Positions 8,745 through 17,591 of a stretch of DNA of 64,000 nucleotides are shown here, piece after piece. The notes below the pieces were generated by a model. That model was given only the letters and a program-made list of their open reading frames with translations, searched no databases and was not told the DNA's origin. The stretch lies in the NCBI GenBank assembly GCA_964454335.1, contig CAYVVT010000001.1, positions 124,001 through 188,000 on the forward strand, given 5' to 3'. Position numbers and translations under genes: made by a program. The DNA is from CAYVVT01 sp964454335 (GTDB lineage: Bacteria; Fidelibacterota; UBA8477; JABMPR01). Numbering within the stretch: position 1 is the first letter of the stretch; each line of letters begins with the position of its first letter.

Positions 8745-9236
8745 ATGCAAGAACGCGCTTTGCAGGGGGAGGTGCTGGTTAACGCTTCACTGGAAGATGT
8801 CTGGACGGCATGGACCTCGGAAGAGGGGATCCGGTCCTTTTTTGCTCCTGACTGCAAAGTGGAACTGAGACCGGACGGTCCCTATGAGATCTACTTCAAT
8901 CCCGCCGCCGAACCGGGTATGAAGGGCGGTGAGGGCCTGAAAGTTACTGCCGTGCAGCCCAAACAGATGCTGTCGTTTACCTGGAACGCACCCCCCAGCC
9001 TGCCTGATGTCCGGGGACAGCGCACCCACGTGGTCATACGCTTCTTTCCCGAGGGCGAGAAAACCCGGATGACCCTGTTCCATTCCGGTTGGGGCAACGG
9101 AGGACAGTGGGACGATTCTTTTAACTACTTCCACTCTGCATGGAATAATGTGGTGTTACCCAGGTGTGTGTGGCGTTTCAAGCATGGGCCGGTAGACTGG
9201 GATAATCCCCCCAGCATCGAGGAGATGAAGGCCTGA
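8745..9236 (+). CDS. SRPBCC/AHSA1-like domain protein
   Basis: A 163-residue soluble protein made of a single START-like (SRPBCC, AHSA1-type) fold. Recognisable parts are the opening strand and helix (VLVNASLEDVWTAWTSEEGIRSFFAP), a central GPYEIYF strand, and a C-terminal helix with FNYFHSAWNNVVLPR. Proteins of this fold bind hydrophobic or small ligands in a cavity; no catalytic site can be named. AGAGG precedes the ATG at a good distance. Only one base separates its stop from the start of the 3-hydroxyproline dehydratase-like gene, so the two are probably translationally coupled. That context suggests a small-molecule or accessory role in hydroxyproline catabolism, which is inference only. 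Confidence 0.75.
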   Translation: MQERALQGEVLVNASLEDVWTAWTSEEGIRSFFAPDCKVELRPDGPYEIYFNPAAEPGMKGGEGLKVTAVQPKQMLSFTWNAPPSLPDVRGQRTHVVIRFFPEGEKTRMTLFHSGWGNGGQWDDSFNYFHSAWNNVVLPRCVWRFKHGPVDWDNPPSIEEMKA

Positions 9237-9237
9237 C

Positions 9238-10275
9238 ATGCTGAAACCACCCAGGAGTTGGCAGGTCCCCGAGGACTGGTTACAGATCAAGACCGTTGAT
9301 GCGCATGCAGGCGGTGAGCCTTTCCGGGTGGTCCTGGATGGCTTCCCCGAATTGAAAGGCAACAGCGTTCTGGACATGCGCCGAGATGCCAAGGAGAATC
9401 ATGACCGCCTGCGCAGGGCCCTTATGTGGGAACCCCGGGGCCATGCAGATATGTATGGCTGTCTGCTGACCCCTGCAATTTCGCCCATGGCGGATTTCGG
9501 GATCCTGTTCATGCACAACGAGGGCTTTTCCACCATGTGCGGCCATGGCATCATCGCTATCACCAAAGTGGTACTCGAAACCGGGATGATGCCCATGATC
9601 CCGCCCCAGACCACGATCCGGATCGATACACCGGCCGGGCTGGTCACCGCCCACGCGACCATTGAGAATGATTCTGTCACCAGTGTAGCATTTCACAATG
9701 TGCCCTCGTTCGTGTTCCTGAAAGACGGCGAGGTAAGTGTCCCTGGTATCGGGCTGCTGCGCTTTGACATTGCCTTTGGTGGTGCCTTCTATGCCTACGT
9801 GAATGCTGCTGATGTCAGTGTGAATCTCATCCAGGATGATTTCCGGTTACTCATCGAAAAGGGGATGACCATCAAACATGCCGTTGAGGCGGAGGTACGA
9901 TTGCAGCACCCGGAAGAGGCGGATCTGAACTTTCTATATGGCACCATATTTACCGGACCGCCATTGGGAGACCAGGCAGACAGCCGGAATGTCTGTATCT
10001 TTGCTGAAGGAGAGGTTGATCGCAGCCCCACGGGAACAGGGGTGAGCGGCCGGCTGGCCCTGGACCACTCACGTGGACTGCTGGACATCGATGAAACCCT
10101 GGTCATCGAAAGCATCATCGGTTCGCAATTCTCCGGACGGATCGTAGAGACCACCACCTGTGGTCCCCATGAGGCCATTATCCCCGAAGTGGTGGGTACG
10201 GCGCACATCACCGGACGGCATGAATTTCTTATTGATCCGGACGATCTATTCAAGGACGGATTTATCCTCCGCTAA
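9238..10275 (+). CDS. trans-3-hydroxy-L-proline dehydratase-like protein (proline racemase fold)
   Basis: This 345-residue member of the proline racemase/hydroxyproline epimerase family keeps the first catalytic Cys (Cys101 in MCGHGIIAI). At the second site, usually SPCGTG, it reads SPTGTG with Thr265. The Cys/Thr pair marks the trans-3-hydroxy-L-proline dehydratases, which eliminate water to give 1-pyrroline-2-carboxylate, whereas racemases and 4-epimerases have Cys/Cys. Together with HypD it would let the cell use both hydroxyproline isomers found in collagen. It is the last gene of the operon; GGAGATGAAG inside the previous gene is the likely ribosome-binding site. A palindrome (10303-10322) follows, before the convergent lpxK. 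A side role as an epimerase cannot be excluded from sequence alone. Confidence 0.87.
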   Translation: MLKPPRSWQVPEDWLQIKTVDAHAGGEPFRVVLDGFPELKGNSVLDMRRDAKENHDRLRRALMWEPRGHADMYGCLLTPAISPMADFGILFMHNEGFSTMCGHGIIAITKVVLETGMMPMIPPQTTIRIDTPAGLVTAHATIENDSVTSVAFHNVPSFVFLKDGEVSVPGIGLLRFDIAFGGAFYAYVNAADVSVNLIQDDFRLLIEKGMTIKHAVEAEVRLQHPEEADLNFLYGTIFTGPPLGDQADSRNVCIFAEGEVDRSPTGTGVSGRLALDHSRGLLDIDETLVIESIIGSQFSGRIVETTTCGPHEAIIPEVVGTAHITGRHEFLIDPDDLFKDGFILR

Positions 10276-10302
10276 CGCTCGCCCCGCAGTAAAATCAGAT
10301 TA

Positions 10303-10322
10303 CCCCAGACTTAAGCCTGGGG
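10303..10322. terminator. CCCCAG-type palindrome at a convergent junction
   Basis: A 20-bp near-perfect palindrome (CCCCAGACTT / AAGCCTGGGG, one mismatch) sits between the ends of the plus-strand 3-hydroxyproline dehydratase-like gene and the minus-strand lpxK, and is followed by AAAATATC. The same motif recurs at two other convergent gene ends (30245, 42068), which supports a role as bidirectional terminator. Confidence 0.6.
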
Positions 10323-10348
10323 AAAATATCAGGACAGCAATCTCGTGG

Positions 10349-11332
10349 TTATAGCTCGTCGAGATGGGTTTTGATCGAATCAGGCACGTTTACCGACACC
10401 GGCAGCACGTAGATGTTCTCCTGTCTGCGGAATTCCGGTTCCAGTTTCACGGCATCCTTGGCTGTGGTGATCCAGGCTGAGGCCCCGCCTGAGCTGATGT
10501 CTTTGCGATCCTTCTCCTCATAGCGGCAATGATCCGGGAATTCCAGCACCTCGCTGGGTTCCAGGACCTTTTCCCGGACCACCCGAACGAAGTAATCCGG
10601 ATTACCCAGACCTGAAAAAACACCAGTCTGTGCAGGTAGCCGGTCCCTGGGGATCGGATTGTCGTCCGCATCCAGTAGATGTTCAGGATAACTGAACACC
10701 AGTTCCTCACCTGCCACCGGCTGTTCGCCTGGTGGTAGTTTGCTGTATACCAGTACATGTGCACGTTTCAATCCCCGGGGTGATTCCCGCAGGGGGCCCC
10801 AGGGCAGCAGATTCCCGGGCTGGGCTTCCGTGCGGTCCAGGATCACGATATCCAGATCTCGTTCAAGTCGCCGGTGCTGGAATCCGTCGTCGAGGATGAT
10901 AATATCGGTTTCCAGGACATTCTGGAGATAATGTGCACCGGCCACCCGGTCCCGACACACCACCACGGGTACCATCGGAAGATGACTGGCCAGCAGAAAG
11001 GGCTCGTCTCCAGCCCGGCGTACATGACAGAAGATATCACTCCCGTCCGAGACCACTTGCAGTGCCTTGCCCATGCGCCCATAGCCTCGGCTCAGGATGC
11101 TGGGATGGCGCCCCTTCTCCAGCAGATAGCGGGCGATGGCTTCAACCAGCAGTGTCTTACCGCTGCCGCCGACAGTGATATTACCCACACTGACTACTGG
11201 CAGGTCAACAGCAAATGTTTTAAACCAGCCGCGATCGTAAGCCAGGTTGCGAAATCCGCTTGCCGCAGCATACAGCGCCGTTAGCAGTACCCGCAGTGGC
11301 AGGGTGTATGGATTTTCCAGTTGTCGGGACAT
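10349..11332 (-). CDS. lpxK: Tetraacyldisaccharide 4'-kinase LpxK
   Basis: A 327-residue kinase that phosphorylates the 4' position of the lipid A disaccharide at the inner membrane. The N-terminal region has the family's membrane-contacting start (SRQLENPYTLPLRVLL) and a variant P-loop in VVSVGNITVGGSGKT, followed by LSRGYGR. The later DDGFQHRRL motif is the family's active-site segment. The ATG at 11332 is preferred over the longer reading frame because it lies just after the TGA of the acyltransferase gene (TGATATG), a typical coupled start. It is last in a minus-strand lipid A operon and meets the hydroxyproline operon tail to tail across a palindrome. Confidence 0.93.
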   Translation of the reverse strand: MSRQLENPYTLPLRVLLTALYAAASGFRNLAYDRGWFKTFAVDLPVVSVGNITVGGSGKTLLVEAIARYLLEKGRHPSILSRGYGRMGKALQVVSDGSDIFCHVRRAGDEPFLLASHLPMVPVVVCRDRVAGAHYLQNVLETDIIILDDGFQHRRLERDLDIVILDRTEAQPGNLLPWGPLRESPRGLKRAHVLVYSKLPPGEQPVAGEELVFSYPEHLLDADDNPIPRDRLPAQTGVFSGLGNPDYFVRVVREKVLEPSEVLEFPDHCRYEEKDRKDISSGGASAWITTAKDAVKLEPEFRRQENIYVLPVSVNVPDSIKTHLDEL

Positions 11333-11333
11333 A

Positions 11334-12005
11334 TCAATTGTCGAAGTAACTGTCAGCGGCTTCCTGATGCTGCCGGCAATGATCACTTACTTCCTTAAGT
11401 TTTGCTTCGAATGCCTCCCCGCGCAGGCTGCGATCCACGGGGATGGGCTTGCCATAATCAGCCAGCGCCCTGCTGAAGGGCAGGGGGATGAAGAATTTAT
11501 CCCAGCCCCTGGCTTGCAGCCGGCGTTGTGCGCTGAAGCCGCAGGGGACAACATAACCACCCATTTGCAGGGCTGTCCTCAGTGTTCCTGCTTTCATGGT
11601 CCGGCGAGGTCCCCGGGGACCATCGGATGCGTAGGCTGACACGGGAAACTGCTGTTTACGCAGATGACGCAACATGGCCAGGTACGCCCGTTTCCCACCC
11701 CTTGTGCTGGAGCCCCTGAAGGTGACGAAATCCAGGCCCTCCAGGACGGCACTGGCAATATCACCGTCGCCGGCCTGGCTCACAATGGCTGCCGGATTGA
11801 GATAGCCCACAGTATACCAGCCTAGCAGCATGTCTCCATGCCAGAATGCGAACACCAGTGGTTTGCGTTCCCGGAGATAGCGCCGGATACGGGTCCAACC
11901 CTTTACCTCAAGGCGCAGGGTTCTCGCCAGTGTCCGCACCAGTGGTGATCCCCAGCGGCGGGCATGCTTCGAGATCGTGAGGCGGGTATCACGGTTAAGC
12001 GCCAT
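11334..12005 (-). CDS. DUF374 lysophospholipid acyltransferase family protein
   Basis: A 223-residue member of the DUF374 group of lysophospholipid acyltransferase-like proteins. Features are FAFWHGDMLLGWY near the front, SQAGDGD, FRGSSTRGGKRA and SDGPRGPRR, the conserved blocks of the family. Members commonly sit among lipid A genes and are thought to acylate Kdo-lipid A or its precursor, acting like LpxL. That assignment rests on family and context. The chosen ATG (12005) overlaps the end of lpxB by 11 bases. A longer reading frame reaches 12056 but overlaps lpxB more. Its stop is 2 bases before lpxK, so the genes are tightly coupled. Confidence 0.85.
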   Translation of the reverse strand: MALNRDTRLTISKHARRWGSPLVRTLARTLRLEVKGWTRIRRYLRERKPLVFAFWHGDMLLGWYTVGYLNPAAIVSQAGDGDIASAVLEGLDFVTFRGSSTRGGKRAYLAMLRHLRKQQFPVSAYASDGPRGPRRTMKAGTLRTALQMGGYVVPCGFSAQRRLQARGWDKFFIPLPFSRALADYGKPIPVDRSLRGEAFEAKLKEVSDHCRQHQEAADSYFDN

Positions 12006-13137
12006 ATGAATCCCGTAGATCAGAAAGGATATGCTTGACGACACGTTCCGGGCCACCCGGGATCCCCAGCCGGGCCTTTACCTCGGCCAGACGTCCTTTG
12101 ATGCGCGCGGCGAGACGCTCGTCCTCCAGCAGGCTCAGGATCCAGGATGAGATTCCATCACCCGTAGCCTGGCCCTGAATGAGTTCCGGTACAATCCGTT
12201 CATCCAGGATGAGGTTGGGCATGGAGATGTAATTGATCTTAACCAGGGATTTACCGATAAGGTAGGAGATAGGGGCCAGCCGGTATATCACGATCATGGG
12301 TGTACCCATGTAAGCCAGTTCAAGGGTCGCCGTTCCCGAGGAGGTCACGGCAAGATCAACGTGCTGCATGACCTGGTGCGCCTCATCGATGCGGATGTTG
12401 ATAGCTTCGCGTTCACGGAACTTGTCATAGCTGCTCCGGGGAACACCGCTGACCCCTGCCAGCAGGAATTGTACATCCGGATTTTCCTCCAGGGTGCTGT
12501 CCACAGCATCCAGCATGGGTCCGGTGTGCCTCAAGATCTCGTTCTCACGGCTGCCGGGGAGCAGACCCACAACAGGTCGTTCCAGATCGATCCCGCAGCT
12601 CCCCAGATAGGTCTCACGTGAAGGAATATCGAAAGGTTCATCCAGGATGGGATGACCCACGAAGGTCGTGGGGATACCCTTGTCTTCGTAATAATCTTCC
12701 TCAAAAGGGAAGATGGCGAACATGCGGCGGATGAACTGCTTCATCTTCTTCACCCGGTTTTCCTTCCAGGCCCAGACCTGGGGGGAGATATAGTAATAGA
12801 CCGGGATGCCCATACGCTTCAAACGCATTCCCAGACGAATATTGAAACCAGGATAATCGATGAGGATGGCGGCATCGGGTCGTTCCTCTTTGCAAGCGTC
12901 GATGACGTCCTTCATCACACGCCTAAAAAAAGGCAGGTGCTTGATCACCTCAACGAAACCGGTAACCGCCAGTTTGCGAACATGATGAATGGGCCGCATA
13001 CCTTCCGCCGTCATGGCATTGCCGCCCAGCCCGATGAATTGTGTGGCAGGATATGCCTCGTTGAAATGATGCATGAGAGCGGCGGCATGCTGATCACCGG
13101 AGATCTCGCCGGCAACAATGAGAAAGGTTCGCGCCAT
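11995..13137 (-). CDS. lpxB: Lipid-A-disaccharide synthase LpxB
   Basis: A 380-residue GT19 glycosyltransferase that joins UDP-diacylglucosamine to lipid X to make the lipid A disaccharide. The N-terminus carries the family signature AGEISGDQHAAALM, then GLGGNAMTAEGM and DYPGFNIRLG. The C-terminal Rossmann half has LLPGSRENEI and VTSSGTATLELA. Length is as usual for the family. It starts 2 bases after the stop of the Gfo/Idh/MocA gene. The gene shows that the organism makes LPS and therefore has an outer membrane, in keeping with the TonB receptor and PorV-type barrel in this window. Confidence 0.95.
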   Translation of the reverse strand: MARTFLIVAGEISGDQHAAALMHHFNEAYPATQFIGLGGNAMTAEGMRPIHHVRKLAVTGFVEVIKHLPFFRRVMKDVIDACKEERPDAAILIDYPGFNIRLGMRLKRMGIPVYYYISPQVWAWKENRVKKMKQFIRRMFAIFPFEEDYYEDKGIPTTFVGHPILDEPFDIPSRETYLGSCGIDLERPVVGLLPGSRENEILRHTGPMLDAVDSTLEENPDVQFLLAGVSGVPRSSYDKFREREAINIRIDEAHQVMQHVDLAVTSSGTATLELAYMGTPMIVIYRLAPISYLIGKSLVKINYISMPNLILDERIVPELIQGQATGDGISSWILSLLEDERLAARIKGRLAEVKARLGIPGGPERVVKHILSDLRDSYGA

Positions 13138-13139
13138 GC

Positions 13140-14120
13140 TCAGCTGCTGACCTTCAGTTGTTGATTGATCTGCTCGGCGATCCGCAGGGCCTCCAGGCCA
13201 TCCCGTCCGCTCACGACAGGCACTGAATCGTGATGAATGGACCAGGCGAAAGCTGCCTGCTCAGCATACATGGCATCCCGCTCGTCAGGAACGAGATTTC
13301 GATAGATGATCTGCTTGTCCGAGCCTTCTAGGGGAATACTGCGTTCGGCACCTTCGGGAGCTTCTCCGGCGTGCAGCTGATACATTTCGGTGGTACCGGC
13401 CTGGAAATCGATGGTGATATAGGTTTCCGGCTGGAAGATCCGCATCTTGCGCATAGGGCCCAGGCTCACCCGACTTGCTGTGACATTTGCGACACAACCA
13501 TTCTCAAAGGTCAGGCGCGCATTGGCCATGTCCGCATGTTGGGAAACCACGGTAACACCGCTGGCACGAATATCCACTACCGGTGATTTTACCAGGGAGA
13601 GGATGATATCGATGTCGTGGATCATGTTCTCATGGACCACAGGATTGTTCAATCCCCTCGGTACGAATCCCACCAGCCGGTGCGCTTCGATGAAACGCGG
13701 TTGCAGATCGATATCCTCAAGTGCCAGCAGGGCCGGATTGAATCGTTCGATGTGGCCCACCTGGATCTTGAGGCCCTTGCGCTCGGCCAGCTTCACCAGT
13801 TCTTCGGCTTCACTGATGGAAGAGGTGATGGGTTTTTCGATAAAAATATGTTTCCCGGCCATGAGAGCTTCTTCAGCCAGGATATGATGGCTGTCCGTTG
13901 GACTGGTGATGAAAATGGCATCCACTTTGTCCAGGAGATCCCGGTAACTTGTCATCAGGGGGACCTTGAACTCGTCAGCGATCACCTCGCCGCGCTCGGA
14001 ATTCATATCCAGGATGCCTTCACAGCTCCAGTTCTTGTGGTTGCTCAGATGTCGAGTGTGGAAACGGCCGATGTGCCCCACCCCGACAATACCCGCTTTG
14101 AGACGTTTGGTCGTATTCAT
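13140..14120 (-). CDS. Gfo/Idh/MocA family oxidoreductase in the lipid A operon
   Basis: A 326-residue NAD(P)-dependent oxidoreductase with an N-terminal Rossmann motif (AGIVGVGHIGRFH), the catalytic EKP motif (HIFIEKPITSS) and a C-terminal alpha/beta domain with NPVVHENMIHDIDI. It is first in the operon with lpxB, the DUF374 gene and lpxK. Genes of this family next to lpx genes include GnnA, which oxidises UDP-GlcNAc at C3 so that lipid A gets an amide-linked fatty acid. No GnnB-type aminotransferase is present here, so that role is only a possibility. The ATG at 14120 is chosen for its upstream TTTAGGG; a frame extension to 14141 is less likely. Confidence 0.8.
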   Translation of the reverse strand: MNTTKRLKAGIVGVGHIGRFHTRHLSNHKNWSCEGILDMNSERGEVIADEFKVPLMTSYRDLLDKVDAIFITSPTDSHHILAEEALMAGKHIFIEKPITSSISEAEELVKLAERKGLKIQVGHIERFNPALLALEDIDLQPRFIEAHRLVGFVPRGLNNPVVHENMIHDIDIILSLVKSPVVDIRASGVTVVSQHADMANARLTFENGCVANVTASRVSLGPMRKMRIFQPETYITIDFQAGTTEMYQLHAGEAPEGAERSIPLEGSDKQIIYRNLVPDERDAMYAEQAAFAWSIHHDSVPVVSGRDGLEALRIAEQINQQLKVSS

Positions 14121-14141
14121 AACCCTAAAGGTAATAGCCAA

Positions 14142-14172
14142 TTGAGAATTGAGAATTACGAATTACAAAACG
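14142..14172. repeat. Degenerate AATT-rich short repeats at a divergent promoter
   Basis: Short 7-8 base units (AATTGAG, AATTGAG, AATTACG, AATTAC) lie in tandem in the 218-bp gap between the divergent oxidoreductase and M32 carboxypeptidase genes. They resemble the degraded end of the octamer array at 55726-55829 and the remnants at 31024-31087. No promoter hexamers could be assigned. Confidence 0.35.
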
Positions 14173-14338
14173 GAACAAACTTGGTCAATATGGGAGCGTA
14201 ATCAATTGCGAGGTGATCAAAACTATTCATACCACTGCTGCTGCGGGGTATAAATCATCATGGTAAGAGCTGCGCTGATGGTTATTTTCATGCGTTGGAA
14301 GCTTTGGTAAATCGTTGCATACGAGAAGGATGAAAAAC

Positions 14339-15856
14339 ATGACGGCCTATGAATTGGTGCTGCAGGAGCTGAAAGAGGTCGCTCACCTGAGGGGGGTAGA
14401 GGCCTTGTTGAGCTGGGATCAGGAAACCTATATGCCGGAGGGGGCCGGAGCCGCCCGGGCAGATCAGATCGCATACATCAATGGATTACTCCACGAGAAG
14501 CTGGTTGGGGAACAGATGACCTCGGCCCTGGGCGAACTTGTGGACCTGGACACCGGTAAAGTGAATGATGCTTCGATGGACGAACTGGAGCGAGTTCGGC
14601 TGCAGGAGATCTGGCGTGATTACCATCAGGCCGTGGTCCTGCCCGGAGCCTTTGTCCAGGAATTGTCCAAACATGCATCGGTGACACAGCAGGTCTGGGT
14701 GAAGGCCCGCAAGGAGAATGACTTCGAATCCTTCGAACCCTTTCTTTCCAAGATGGTAAAGCTGCAGAAGAAAAAGGCCGGCTATTATACCGGCGGTTCC
14801 ACGGCATACGACAGCCTTATGGATGAGTTCGAACCAGGTATGACCTCGGTGAAAATGCAGAGCCTGTTCGATGAGATCCGCGCCAGGCTGGTACCCCTGG
14901 TACGCAACCTGCAGGAAGTACGACACAGGATAAACAACAGCATTCTCAAAAAGGACTACGATGTTCTCTGGCAGTGGGATTTTGGCATGGACATGCTCAA
15001 GACCATCGGTTTTGATCTTGACACCGGCCGGCAGGACAAGTCCGCGCATCCCTTCACCACCAGCACCCATATGAGCGATGTGCGTACCACCACCCGTCTG
15101 CGTGATAATGATCTTAAGTCAGCATTGTTGAGCACCCTTCACGAAGGCGGCCACGCCCTGTATGAACAGGGTCTACTGACCGAAGAATATGGGAATCCCT
15201 TTGGTGAGGCCATCTCCCTGGGTATCCATGAGAGCCAATCCCGCCTCTGGGAGAACCTGGTGGGCCTGAGTCCGGATTTCTGGGACTTTGCCTTTCCCCG
15301 TCTCAAGAATGTCTTCACGGAGCAGCTGAAGGAGACAGACAAGGATTCCTTCTACAAGGCCATGAATAGGGTCCAGCCCAGCCTCATCAGGGTGGAGGCA
15401 GATGAGGCAACCTACAACCTGCATATCATGCTGCGCTTTGAGATCGAGCAGATGGTGATCAATGAGAACTTTCCCGTAAAGGATCTGCCGGCGCTGTGGA
15501 ACGACAAGATGGAGGAATACCTCGGGATCCGGCCAGAGACTGACTCGGATGGTGTCCTGCAGGACGTTCACTGGTCGTTCGGGGCTTTTGGCTATTTCCC
15601 AACATACACGCTGGGGAATCTCTACAGCGTGCAGTTCTTCAACCAGGCGAACAAGGACATCCCTGACCTGACGGAGCATCTCAGCAGGGGAGAGTGTGGA
15701 CAATTGCTCGAATGGTTGCGGAAACAGATCCACATCAAGGGACGCAGCCGGAAAGCCGAAGAACTTGTACTTGAGGTCACAGGTGAAAAGCTTTCGGCGA
15801 AACCCTTCCTGGACTACCTGGAGAGCAAATACAACCGGATCTACGGACTTCAGTAA
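14339..15856 (+). CDS. M32 family metallocarboxypeptidase
   Basis: A 505-residue cytosolic zinc carboxypeptidase that trims amino acids from peptide C-termini. The zinc site HEGGH (in STLHEGGHALYEQGL) is followed by the third ligand region IHESQSRLWEN. LSWDQETYMPEGA near the N-terminus and DVHWSFGAFGYFPTYTLGNLYSVQ near the C-terminus are characteristic of the Taq carboxypeptidase family. Length is normal. The ATG at 14339 stands 9 bases after AGAAGG; an ATG at 14330 abuts that site and a TTG at 14315 is less likely. It fits peptide use together with the M16 and M1-type peptidases downstream. Confidence 0.93.
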   Translation: MTAYELVLQELKEVAHLRGVEALLSWDQETYMPEGAGAARADQIAYINGLLHEKLVGEQMTSALGELVDLDTGKVNDASMDELERVRLQEIWRDYHQAVVLPGAFVQELSKHASVTQQVWVKARKENDFESFEPFLSKMVKLQKKKAGYYTGGSTAYDSLMDEFEPGMTSVKMQSLFDEIRARLVPLVRNLQEVRHRINNSILKKDYDVLWQWDFGMDMLKTIGFDLDTGRQDKSAHPFTTSTHMSDVRTTTRLRDNDLKSALLSTLHEGGHALYEQGLLTEEYGNPFGEAISLGIHESQSRLWENLVGLSPDFWDFAFPRLKNVFTEQLKETDKDSFYKAMNRVQPSLIRVEADEATYNLHIMLRFEIEQMVINENFPVKDLPALWNDKMEEYLGIRPETDSDGVLQDVHWSFGAFGYFPTYTLGNLYSVQFFNQANKDIPDLTEHLSRGECGQLLEWLRKQIHIKGRSRKAEELVLEVTGEKLSAKPFLDYLESKYNRIYGLQ

Positions 15857-15950
15857 AGCCTGAGGCGATCCGGGTTACATGAAGCCGGTTCTTAATCGTT
15901 GCCAGGGAACTTGTCCTTCCCCATCTGGTAACATTCTTGAGAGGATATAG

Positions 15951-17513
15951 ATGAAACCAGTTGTGCTGATCATACTTGATGGGGTCGGAGTAAATCCCCG
16001 GGAGGAGGGCAATGCCGTATTAGCCGCCCGAACCCCGAATCTGGACCATTATCGCAGCAACCACCCCCACAGTATACTGGAGGCTTCCGGAGAAGCCGTG
16101 GGACTTCCCGCGGGATTCCAGGGCTCCAGTGAGGTGGGACACCTCAGTATGGGCGCCGGCCGAATCGTCGAGCAGGAGTTGAAGCGTATCAATGATCAGA
16201 TCGAACAAGGAAGGATCTACGCCACCGAGACCTGGCAGAAGACGATGGAACACTGGAAGAGCAAACAGTCAAGCCTGCATCTCTTCGGTCTGCTGCAGGA
16301 CGAAGGGGTCCATGCACATTATGCCCATCTGTTCGCATTCATCCGGCAGGCGAGACAGGAATACCCCGAAGGTCAGATCGAGCTGCACCTTTTCATGGAC
16401 GGCCGTGATACACCTCCGCGCAGCGCGCATGAGCACCTTGAGAAATTGCGGACTGCCATCGCCGGGATGGAGAACATACGGATCGCCACGTTAATGGGGC
16501 GTTATTACGGGATGGATCGGGGCAAGAACTGGGACCTCACCGACCAGGCCATGGACAGTATCCTCCATGCCCGGGGCCGCAGCATGACATCCGCCGAGGA
16601 GGCTATTTCCAGATCCTACGAGAATGACAGGGTGCCCACCGGCGAGCCCATGTTCGATGAGTACATCTTTCCGCATGTGGATACTGACTACCCTGGTGTT
16701 AAACCTGGAGACGCACTACTCCATACCAATTACAGGCAGGACCGCGCCACACAGTTGACCATGGCCTTTACTGATCCGGAATATCCCGGTTCGATTGAAT
16801 TGCCCGGTGATCTCTTTTATGCTGGAATGACCCGCTATTACGACAGCTTTGATCAGTTCCTGCTAAGTGATGATGAGGGCGATACCGAGGATCAGCCTCC
16901 CTGTGTCGGTGAAGTGATCTCAGCGGCGGGCCTGAGACAGATGCGTCTCGCGGAAACACAGAAATTCCCGCATGTCACAAGTTTCTTCAACGGCAAATTG
17001 ACCACCCCCTTTCCCGGGGAGGACAGGATCGAGGTACCCAGTAGATTTGATCCTTCCAGTTTCGCGGATCATCCTGAGATGGAGGCCTATTTCGTCACCG
17101 GGAAATTTCAGCAGGTCATCCAGCAGAATGAGCACCATTTCGTCATGGTCAATTATGCTAACGGCGATATGGTGGGCCACACGGGAATTTTTCAGGCCGG
17201 TGTCAAGGCCGTCGAGGTTGTGGATGAATGTCTGGGAAAGATAGTTCCGGAAATCCTGGAAAGGGACGGTAGCATCATCATCACGTCAGACCACGGCAAT
17301 GTCGATCAGATGATCGACTACGACACCGAGAATCCCCGCACCAGTCATTCGCTGAATCCGGTTGAATGTATCTTCATCAGCAACGAAGCAGGCAGAGAGC
17401 TGCAGGACGGTGTCCTGTCCGACATCGGCCCTACCATTCTGGGGCTGCTGGGTCTGGATGTCCCCGCCGAAATGGATCGCCATAATCTTATCGAAAGAGC
17501 GACTTCTTCCTGA
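15951..17513 (+). CDS. gpmI: 2,3-bisphosphoglycerate-independent phosphoglycerate mutase
   Basis: A 520-residue two-domain metalloenzyme that interconverts 3- and 2-phosphoglycerate in glycolysis and gluconeogenesis. The alkaline-phosphatase-like domain opens with LIILDGVGVNPREEGNA. The phosphoserine loop reads QGSSEVGHLSMGAGRIV, with the usual Asn before the catalytic Ser replaced by Ser. The inserted transferase domain contains HLFMDGRDTPPRSA. C-terminal metal ligands are in YANGDMVGHTG and ITSDHGN. GAGAGGA precedes the ATG. It would process the glyceraldehyde-3-phosphate made by the aldolase in the microcompartment operon once it enters lower glycolysis. Confidence 0.95.
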   Translation: MKPVVLIILDGVGVNPREEGNAVLAARTPNLDHYRSNHPHSILEASGEAVGLPAGFQGSSEVGHLSMGAGRIVEQELKRINDQIEQGRIYATETWQKTMEHWKSKQSSLHLFGLLQDEGVHAHYAHLFAFIRQARQEYPEGQIELHLFMDGRDTPPRSAHEHLEKLRTAIAGMENIRIATLMGRYYGMDRGKNWDLTDQAMDSILHARGRSMTSAEEAISRSYENDRVPTGEPMFDEYIFPHVDTDYPGVKPGDALLHTNYRQDRATQLTMAFTDPEYPGSIELPGDLFYAGMTRYYDSFDQFLLSDDEGDTEDQPPCVGEVISAAGLRQMRLAETQKFPHVTSFFNGKLTTPFPGEDRIEVPSRFDPSSFADHPEMEAYFVTGKFQQVIQQNEHHFVMVNYANGDMVGHTGIFQAGVKAVEVVDECLGKIVPEILERDGSIIITSDHGNVDQMIDYDTENPRTSHSLNPVECIFISNEAGRELQDGVLSDIGPTILGLLGLDVPAEMDRHNLIERATSS

Positions 17514-17591
17514 CGCCTCGCCCGGGAATTGACTATCTTTGATCCCCGTGCATGAAAGTAATTCACAAATATAGATAAGGATTTTTCAACC

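Noticed and set aside
9238..10275. Proline racemase or 4-hydroxyproline 2-epimerase
   Set aside because: The second catalytic Cys is Thr265, the mark of the 3-hydroxyproline dehydratase subgroup; a side epimerase activity cannot be excluded.
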